Shown here piece by piece: positions 55,768 to 64,000 of a stretch of 64,000 bases of DNA (positions within the stretch are counted from its first letter, which is position 1; every line of letters begins with the position of its first letter). The position numbers were made by a program, and so were the translations under genes. Below the pieces are notes generated by a model. The model worked only from the letters and a program-made list of their open reading frames with translations. It did no database searches and was not told where the DNA came from. The stretch comes from Hyperoodon ampullatus (taxonomy: Eukaryota > Chordata > Mammalia > Artiodactyla > Ziphiidae): contig OX457058.1 of the NCBI GenBank assembly GCA_949752795.1, forward strand, positions 163,001,353-163,065,352. Direction: 5' to 3'.

Positions 55768-58394
55768 CATTAGGTAATCTGACGAACAATTTTGTGTCAG
55801 ATTTTCTGATTTGCTTCACTTCAGTCTGTCGGGAAGTCAAACAGTGAGACATAAAATACGTAAAGTTTATATTATTTATAATTAAATAAAAATATTTAAT
55901 TACAAGTAGTATAATTCATACATGTAGTTCTCTCTATATGCATGTGTACATATCTACACATTTAATTACATGCACACACTATCAAGAACTAAGTATTTTT
56001 AATTGCTTTTAAATTAAAAAGATTTTAATGATCTTTTAAAGTTCCCTTTTTGATACAAGAACTTACATTTAAATAGGTTTCAATTAATTTGTAAAAAGAA
56101 AATATATAATTCATCTCCCATTACTGTTTCCTCTGCCAAACTTATTTTTTATTAAGTTATTGTCATTTCTCTTTCATTCTTGCCCATTCTGTTCTTTAAT
56201 ATTATATTTCATTTGTGGCTTAGCACTTGAAATGCAATCATAGTAAAGTTTGCTTCTCATGGGTGTTATTTGACACTGCTAATTATACTTCACACTTTTC
56301 TAGCCCAAGCCTCACTATTTTAGATAATTCAACAAAGATTTGTGTCAATTATGAAATGTTTATGGAGCATATAATGTCAATGGTATCTCAACAATTATTT
56401 AGTTACTTAAGAAGCAGATTAAAAAGTTCTTCCTTCCTTCCTTATTTTTTCTTTCTTTCATTATATTTAATTTTCATGAATTTAATGTAGCTGATTTTTA
56501 TATTGCAAAATATTCCTGCTGTATATCTGTGTAAAAAGGAACAGAAATATGTAGTGCATTTTTTCTGAGTGACCCAACACTTGCTTTCCAGGACACTGTG
56601 CCTACAGAATTAACATTCACTGAAGCTAAATATAAGTCAAGAGATTTTGGATTGCTGTTATTTATTATAATGTTAAATGGATAAGTGGTTTAGTAGAGGG
56701 CTGGAAGGAAAAAAGGCTGGGGATAAACATTGGGGGATCCAAGTTTGAGAAGTTGGTTTGAACATTCAAAGGTATAGAGTAGATTCTGCTTTACTGGCTC
56801 ATTGGTTTACAAAAAAATTACAGAAGAGAAAAAACACATCTGTGTAGTATTAAGTACAAAGTAAGTATGAATTCAATATAAAGCCCTTGTGTGTATATAT
56901 ATTATATAATGTATATATATTACATATAGAATAAGAAGTTCACTGATATTAGAACTCTACATTTCAGTTTCATTTTTTTGAAATGAGAGATCCCTATTAA
57001 GTGCCTTTTAACTTTACCTCTAAAGTCCAAACAGATGCTGAATCATACAACCAGGGGGGACATGTCTTTAAGTGGGTCTTAGATATGGATTAGACTAGGA
57101 GTAGTTTCTAGTGGATGATAAGGAGTGGCAGTGTCCTTGGTTCTCTTTGCTCAACAAGGATCAATGCACAGGGTGGAGACCCAGCAGGGCTTCCATCTGC
57201 CACCACCTCCCGAGACTTCCTGATTTGTCCTTCAGTTGTGCCCTCTCTGTGAGCTCACTTTATTCTCTGGGGTCAGAGACTAAAGCCTGGGGTCCTTTGA
57301 GGCTGCCTGTTTTTACATAAGATACTAATGGCAAACAATGTTGATAGATCTATCAAGCTCTACTATGTCAAGTAAGTTTGAGAAGTCATCGGTATTCTAC
57401 TGCAAGTCATTTAAAGAGGAATTGTTGCAGAACGGTTTTAGAGAATATTCAAATTATACAAACTTGGAACTGAAACTGTGTACAGTTCCAAGAAGACCTC
57501 TTAATTGAATCTAGCAATGGCTTAAATGTGTATCTCAAAATAATTACAATGTTTTAATCAGTTGCTATAAATCAGATGTATACCATGTTACACCCATTTG
57601 TATTTTTGGCCCATATGTATTACAGAAATTGAAAATGAGGCCACCCTATCAAGTGTCTTCACTAATTAGAAAAATTCTTCTACTCATTTTATTTTTGCTT
57701 TATTTTGTGCTCTGTTGAGGTTCATCAGAAGTTACTATAAACACTTTCTAGGTCATGTAGTCGTGTTTAAAACTGCATAGTTCCTCTGGATGGCAAGCAG
57801 CCCTATTCCTAAGGGTATAGTGACAAACTCAACTCTGTTTATCTTCTTTACATTAAATTAAATTACTGGTACTGATATGTTTTTGCAAAGCAGTTCATCC
57901 CAGTTATTAAAATGTGTATTTTGGGCTACTTTTAATTCAGCTTTGCTTTTTAAATTTGCAGCATTTCCTCATCTGCAAACATGAATGCAAAGATTAATTC
58001 TCTGCCAATGTTTTTGTTGCACATCATCTAACAAAGTATGTTTATGTTTAGTTCATAATGTACAAAAAGAAGCTATTTTTCTCCATTATTTTCACTAGCA
58101 TTATCATTATATCATCATTTAAAAAAATCTTCTGAAAACTGACTTGTGTGGGAGACTGACCTAGAGGCTATAAGAAAGGTACATAATAAGATCATATAAT
58201 TCTTTCCTTTTCAAAAATACCAAGCTATACATCTCCTAATAAGAATTTTATTTTATGTTTTTTTTCCAACTGGTTGCAACTAGGCATTTATTCCAATAAG
58301 CCTGTCCTGCTCTGGAACTCTGCTTTGGTAGCTGTCCTCCATAAATTATTTTTAATACCTCCAAAGAGGGTGAATTTTACCTTTAATTTGTATT
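55768..58394. other. No gene or recognisable repeat in ~2.6 kb
   Basis: AT-rich with a TATA-rich patch at about 56893-56930. Frames at 56227-56490 and 57111-57320 have no recognisable domain. Confidence 0.5.
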
Positions 58395-58670
58395 TCATGG
58401 ATCCCTTGAGGCAATACAGAGATGAGATCAGAGCCAGGGCCCTGGCTTCAAATTCCTGGGGTCCAGTCCCAATTGCTATATGTACTGTCTGTGTGACCTT
58501 GACACACCCCACTTCAATTTTCTCACCTGCAAAATGAGAACATTAAGAACAGTCAGCCCTATGGAGTTGTAGGGAGTGATAAAAGAGGGGAAAATGTGTA
58601 AAGCATTTAACAGACTGACTGGTACCTAATCAAAGTAAATACTTGTTAGCTGCTATCATTCTAAGTCAAG
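58395..58670 (+). mobile_element. MIR SINE, sense, nearly complete
   Basis: Best preserved MIR in the right half: CAGAGCCAGGGCCCTGGCTT, CTGTCTGTGTGACCTTGACA, CAATTTTCTCACCTGCAAAA, GAGTTGTAGGGAGTGATAAA and tail GTAAATACTTGTTAGCTGCT. The opposing 87- and 74-codon frames here are artefacts. Confidence 0.88.
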
Positions 58671-60699
58671 TTAGGTAATACTTGGTAGATTCAGTAATAC
58701 TAAGGCCTAATAAAGTAAATATTTTATTTCTCAAATCATCTTATAACTTAGAGGAATTTCTTAAGGATAATTCTCAAAATAAGTTTTACAATTGGAACTA
58801 GAATATAGACTTCCAAAATTTTTATCTTAAAAATATACATTAAAATTATCCAATAGGTATACTGGATAATAAGTTACTATTTTTTATCTTTTAGTTACAA
58901 CTACTCATTGCTTGAGAGGCTGCCCTGTCCTCTTGGAGTCACCAATCTATAAATGACTTAAACAAATTTGGAATGTTTAATGAAAGAGTTGGATGTCTGC
59001 ACTGGGTAGGTGATAAGGGTAGGTGCATCTTTGGAAGCCAAAGAGGAGAGATCCTCATAAGAAAACATTTGACTCTTGCCATAAAACTTTCATAAATGTG
59101 TTTAATAGCAGGTCTAGCTAGTGTATTTACATTCCATTTTATCATAAATTTTACTGTAGTATGTTGTTTCTCTCTGGACATTTTGACAGCTGAGTGGAAA
59201 ATTCTTCCTCCCTCATTAATGGGTATCCATAGGACAGTTTTCTTTAATACACTCTGGTCCTAATACCATTGGCATTGTTTCCTGCTATTTTGAAACTTCT
59301 TTGGTCAAAGGGGTTGCTTATTATTTGCTTAAATCCTTAGAAACTGTGCACTTAAACCATAAAATCTCTCTCTTCAAAACTGAGCCCCACATGGCTACTT
59401 TTGCCAAAGGCCGGGAAGGATTTATCATGGTGCTACATCAAGCATTTGAATATGAACTGACTTAGATATACAATATGATTTAATGGAAGTAGTTGATGTT
59501 GTCTGAATGATAACTCTTGACCTGAGAAGCTCTGAAGTAGTGAAAGGGGGCTAAATTTGCATGATTTGTGCCATAAGCAATATTTATAATGTAAGAGGGT
59601 TTTAAAGATTAATACGTTCCCAGAGCAACACATGAAAGAGACAGGAAAGGTTATTTAATGATCATCCAAACGAGCTATTTATTTGCAATGCATTCATCTG
59701 GAAGACTTTCTTAGTTTTTTTTTTCTTTCCCTCTATTAATTTAGTAAACAAAGAAGACATTGATATCTCCCTGATTTCAAAATATTTTCTGCAAGTTCAA
59801 CTCTTTTAATCAAGGAGAAAAGGCACAATACTGTTTACAAAAATAGTTGATTGATTGATTGCCTCTCATTAGTTAAAAAGCCTATGGTACTTTATAAGTT
59901 CTTATATCTTTAACTCCTTAGTTTGAGAGTCAAATAGCTGTAAGTATTTTTCACAAAATAATTAAATTATTGTTTTGTTTAATTATCAATTGGTAGAAGG
60001 AGAAATTGATTCATAAAGCCCCTAAGAAAGTATATAATTACACAGCTCAAGTGTTAAAGTCTGAGGTTGACCACACTCTTGAAGGCAGTCCTCAGAATAA
60101 TTTCTTCAAAATTACTTGTCATGCACTTTTAACTTTTTGTCTAAACATAAGGGAAATTCTCAAAAGAGCTTCATACTCCTTACTTTTTTTTCCAACTTAA
60201 AAATCAAATGGTTCTGAGTTCAGTGCCAAAATGAAAAGACTGGCGAGGAGTAGCATTAAAGGAAGTGTCAAGAGAAAGTTCAGAATTAAACAAGTTTTGA
60301 TCTCTACATATGTTGTGATTTTAATTCCTTTGGCAAATGATGTTCGAGAGTATGGTTTTGTCTTCACCCTTCCAAAACAATTGAGTCTAATCAAAAAGCA
60401 AAGAATTCTGTCAGTCAAACATTAGATTTCCTTCATAGTGCCAAGCTGCTTTCACTGCAGATACAGAATACAATGTTTATTCTAGAAATGTGGACAGAAA
60501 TGGAACAGCCAATAACAAGATTGGTTCCAGTATCAGTGCCTACCTCATAGGCTCCCATTTTTGCTCTGCTTTCCCATCATAAGTCTTGTATAGTTTTCAT
60601 TCCATTTTGGCATATTGAATCTCAATCATTAAAAAATGTGGATATTATGACTTATTTATAATATTGCTTTGAGGGAGGAATAAAGAAATCCATTCTCCC
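58671..60699. other. No gene or recognisable repeat in ~2 kb
   Basis: AT-rich and repeat-poor. Overlapping opposite-strand frames at 60197-60425 do not look like a gene. Confidence 0.5.
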
Positions 60700-60830
60700 T
60701 TATCTCATGGCATCTGAAGTATCATCTAATGTCACTGCCATTTTACAAAGGAGGGGAATTATTTAGGAAATTTAGCCAAGGTAACTGAAGAAATTAGCAG
60801 GGCCAGACAAGAGATCTCCTCGTTCCCCAA
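60700..60830 (-). mobile_element. MIR SINE, antisense
   Basis: CATTTTACAAAGGAGGGGAA, TTAGCCAAGGTAACTGAAGA and TTAGCAGGGCCAGACAAGAG. Confidence 0.65.
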
Positions 60831-61296
60831 TTTTTCTAACCTATTTAACAGTAATTTCTCTGGGATCAGTTGCAGAACTTTGAAGAGAAATTTCGGGGAA
60901 AATATTTCTATTTTCCCCCGACAGGCACAGAAAACCTATAAAAATGACAATTGATTAAGGATAATCACTTAGGTCCATTCTAGAGTTGTTAAGAACAGTA
61001 AGATTTGTACATAAAATGTAAAGATAAGTTCAATAATTAACAGTTATTAGAGCAAATTAAATACATCCAGATTAAATTGTTTCCCAAGCATTAAGGTCTT
61101 GACTTTATAATCAGAAGACTACTTTTCCCCATTAGTGTCTGTTCCATTCTAGTAGCTTTGCAGCTTAAGCATGCTTACTGCCAGTAGGGTGATCTATTTT
61201 TAATTGAGTACCACAGACTCAATGGAAGTTTACTAACCTCAACTTAATAGGCACATTTATATTCTCTCTACTTGGTTCCCCTCATACCTAATGGTA
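60831..61296. other. No gene or recognisable repeat
   Basis: AT-rich, unassigned. Confidence 0.5.
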
Positions 61297-61560
61297 TATA
61301 CTGTAGCTAAAAGTCCAGGCTATGGAATCAGTCAGGGATCAATCCCAGTTGTAAAGCTATACTTTTCAACTGCATATTAGGTATGTTGCTGCTCTCTTGA
61401 AGCAAAACCATGTATGGCTTTGTAAAACAAGGATAATATTGTTTCTGTGTTACAGAATTATTTTTAGAATTCACATAATATAATGCATAGTAAAATCCTT
61501 AGCATGCAGTAAGGGGTCAAAATGTTTATATTATTACTTTCTCAGCATTTCCTTATGTCC
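61297..61560 (+). mobile_element. MIR SINE, sense
   Basis: CAGGCTATGGAATCAGTCAG, AAAACAAGGATAATATTGTT and CATAGTAAAATCCTTAGCAT. Confidence 0.7.
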
Positions 61561-61894
61561 TGTAAGCAAGTGTAGAGTGGTTTACATTGCAAGGAGGAGG
61601 TGGAAAAATGTATCAAAACAATATCCTCTGTGATGTCTTATGTCATCTCCTTAGGCATGAGATTTCTTCCTTTTTAGAAAAATCATGACTATCATTTGCT
61701 CATTAATTTACCATTGATATGAGTTTCTTTTTATCGTAATTGTACATATGTCCTATTACTACAAGTCTGCAGTAATCTTGAGGGAAGGTGTCTGGAGTTT
61801 TAATTCTCTATAAATATACATTCTATGTAATAGCCCATAATATATAAAATATATTTTGAATCCAGTAGGCCCTCAGAAAGTATTTCTTTGAAAG

Positions 61895-62110
61895 AATAGG
61901 CCAGGTGCCTAAAGGCAGATGACCTTATTTCCAGTCGTGGTTCTTACTCTCAATAAGCTGTTTTTGCTCAGGCAAGTCACGTGCTCACAAGTGACTTATG
62001 GCCTTCCTTTATAAAATTGTGGTAATACCCCCTCCCTACTACTTAGAGTGACGTGTGAATCATACAAGATAATGCAGATGAAAGCTTGTGCCAAGTTAAG
62101 AAGTTAAAGC
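61895..62110 (+). mobile_element. MIR SINE, sense
   Basis: TTTGCTCAGGCAAGTCACGT, TTATAAAATTGTGGTAATAC and AGTGACGTGTGAATCATACA follow MIR order. Confidence 0.65.
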
Positions 62111-64000
62111 TCTAACTTGAAAAGAAGAACGAGAGCTGGCTCTTGTTATGTCTCAGTGCATAATAATACAACATTTAGTTGCATTTATGTACTTGAAATG
62201 ACAATGTGATTTAGAAAACACACTTGAATACAGTAATTTGCAGGTGGATGTGATCTACTTATAAACAAGAGCTACTGTTAACAGTATCCTATGTCCTCTG
62301 AAATTTCTTGTTGCACGGCATGGAGACACATGCATAAATGTAAAGAAAGTAATCATGGAAAGGTCATCACTTGCACAAATGTCATGTTGCCAACACCACG
62401 GATCTCCATTAGGAATGAGGAGTTTATCTTGAAGAACTGAAGTGGGATGAGAATAATTTTTATTTCTTTTCATTCTCAGACTGACATTTCACCATTCTGA
62501 AAGAACAGTCTCGAAATTCAACCTTCCCTTCTAGGGCTTTAATAAACATAGACAAGGTTTGTTTCCATTTCGTTCAGAGGCTGGAGTGAGAAATGTTGAA
62601 ATGCCACATGAAAGACCTTGCTTATAGGGTTTCCAGCTGAGATTGGAGGCTGAAGTGCTGAAAACTCTCACAAGGGACCAGGCTTCATGACATTTCCAGA
62701 CAAGCCTTGTGGCCCTGGGGGACAGAGGTAAAGTTAAGGTGAGCTTCCGGAAGCTTGGTACACTCAGTCTCCTCAATTTTGACCCACTCAAAGAGTATTG
62801 ATAGAGAGCTTTAGACATGTTTTTTCCATGATATTTTGTACTTGCTACATTATTGTGAGGATTACTATGCTCTGAATAGGAAAAGAACGGCTATTTTTTC
62901 ACTTAATGTCAAATGTTAACTACATTATGGAAAGTGCAGCTTCTTCTCCTTTTTTTTTTTTTTTTTTTAAATGACCTCTCCTCAACAAGAGGCCTGTGGA
63001 AAATGAAGCGTTACCTATCTTAATAGGTTTCAATCTCCTGCACAGGTTGCTTCAGTGATATTTCAGAGTCTATTAAAAGGGACTCAAAATTGCACAGCAG
63101 GAAGGCACTGCCAAATATTTCCCTGAAGCTCTGTTTTCTAGATCATCAAAAAGAAAAATAGAAAAAATGTGTTATTAGTTTTTTGTTGTTGTTGCTCTGT
63201 TGATGTGAAAGATACTATTCCCTACTAACAAATTATTAGGATTACTGACAATGTATCCAAGTAGTTAGCCATAAGGAATAAAGAAATGAGACTGAAATAG
63301 AGTTTTGATCATAAAAGTAGTCTTTAATTTAAAAAGTAAGGTATTATATTGTAACACTCTTTCCAGATATGTTAGTACCTTTTTAGAAAATCTAGACAAT
63401 TATGCCTGAGTATCTTTATTTTGTTATTTTTATCTGCTAATACATACTTTTGAAAGGAATAAAAGTCAGTTACTACTCACTTCAAATGGTTGACATCATT
63501 TTAAAATAATGTGATATGGAAAACATGAGCACATGATTTCTTTCATATTCAAAATCTGTTGGGCTATGTGTATCTTTGCATCATGAATATTTTTATTGAT
63601 ACCTGATGCACCATCATCTCCTATATGTTGACTTCATTATGTGCAAACCTCTTGGGTAAAACAGGAGTTTCTTTTAGCATGTATGTTTTGGATATGAAAC
63701 AGAATTTTTACATAAAATAATTTTCCTAATTAGTATTAGTCTTTGAGTGACAGTAAAAACATAGAGAGATGGTATATATGCACATAAGCACTAATTTTCA
63801 TATGAATATTAATTATAGAATCTTTAATAAACTCTTGTTTTTTGAAAGATTGTTTCTTTCCCAGAATATGTTGAGTTTATTTTACTTTAAAGCAGAGTCC
63901 TTATTTTGCTTCCCTGGCACTAAATAAAGCAGAATAAATATTACAATGTTTTAACCATATCCTCCTGTTCTTCGGGGAAAAAAAAATAAGTAAAAGGACA
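62111..64000. other. No gene or recognisable repeat in ~1.9 kb
   Basis: AT-rich with a T-run at about 62949-62969. A 95-codon minus-strand frame (62531-62818) has no recognisable domain. Confidence 0.5.

Noticed and set aside
1..64000. CRISPR arrays, operons, prophage or other prokaryotic systems
   Set aside because: Repeat content (L1, L2, MIR, SINE, MaLR) is mammalian, and no regularly spaced repeat-spacer array exists.

Overview
This 64 kb window is mammalian nuclear DNA with no recognisable protein-coding exon, RNA gene or CRISPR array. It is intergenic or deep intronic, AT-rich, and built from transposable elements of very different ages. The best lineage call is a cetacean. Seven copies of a tRNA-Glu-derived CHR-type SINE (5' end GGGCTTCCCTGGTGGC, 3' end GTACCGC plus poly-A) and two longer or older CHR relatives are present. 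The L1 copies have the cetacean/artiodactyl type of ORF2 and 3' UTR. I see no Bov-B/Bov-A (ruminant) or PRE-1 (pig) copies. CHR SINEs are known from cetaceans, hippos and ruminants; choosing Cetacea is inference.

Layout. 1-2777: sense L1 whose ORF2 keeps the endonuclease region but has lost the reverse transcriptase. 2778-8080: old L1, L2 and MIR debris and two antisense SINEs. 8085-13740: old antisense L1, the CpG-richest SINE (9919-10137), a sense L1M ORF2 relic and an LTR fragment. 13741-21500: mostly unassigned sequence, an antisense L2 carrying an L1 tail, and two SINEs in tandem orientation (17940-18486). 21640-25230: unclear LTR/ERV-like debris. 25328-27490: an antisense L2 split by a hAT element and by a complete 941-bp solo LTR with a 4-bp target duplication. 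27895-30440: MIR and L2. 30450-34640: repeat-poor apart from one SINE and a (CT)n run. 34649-34878: a 90-bp-arm inverted repeat directly followed by an L2 3' end. 35019-41550: L2, MIR, a (TA)35 tract and a Tigger-type MITE. 41554-44442: MaLR LTR, a 5'-truncated L1 with a perfect 12-bp target duplication and a nested SINE, then a long CHR SINE. 44745-52522: MIRs, MaLR LTR, an old CHR SINE, old L1 tails and an internally deleted Tigger1. 52523-64000: sparse MIRs, one LTR/hAT pair and long unassigned stretches.

No genes work together here. What can be read is insertion history: L2 and MIR first, then L1M, hAT, Tigger and MaLR, then the solo LTR and younger L1s, and finally the CHR SINEs, several with intact target duplications. 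The features most worth a second look are the inverted repeat at 34649-34878, a tRNA-Glu-like segment inside the solo LTR at 26381-26440, and the CpG-rich SINE at 9919-10137. All repeat-family names are from memory of the families; no database search was possible.
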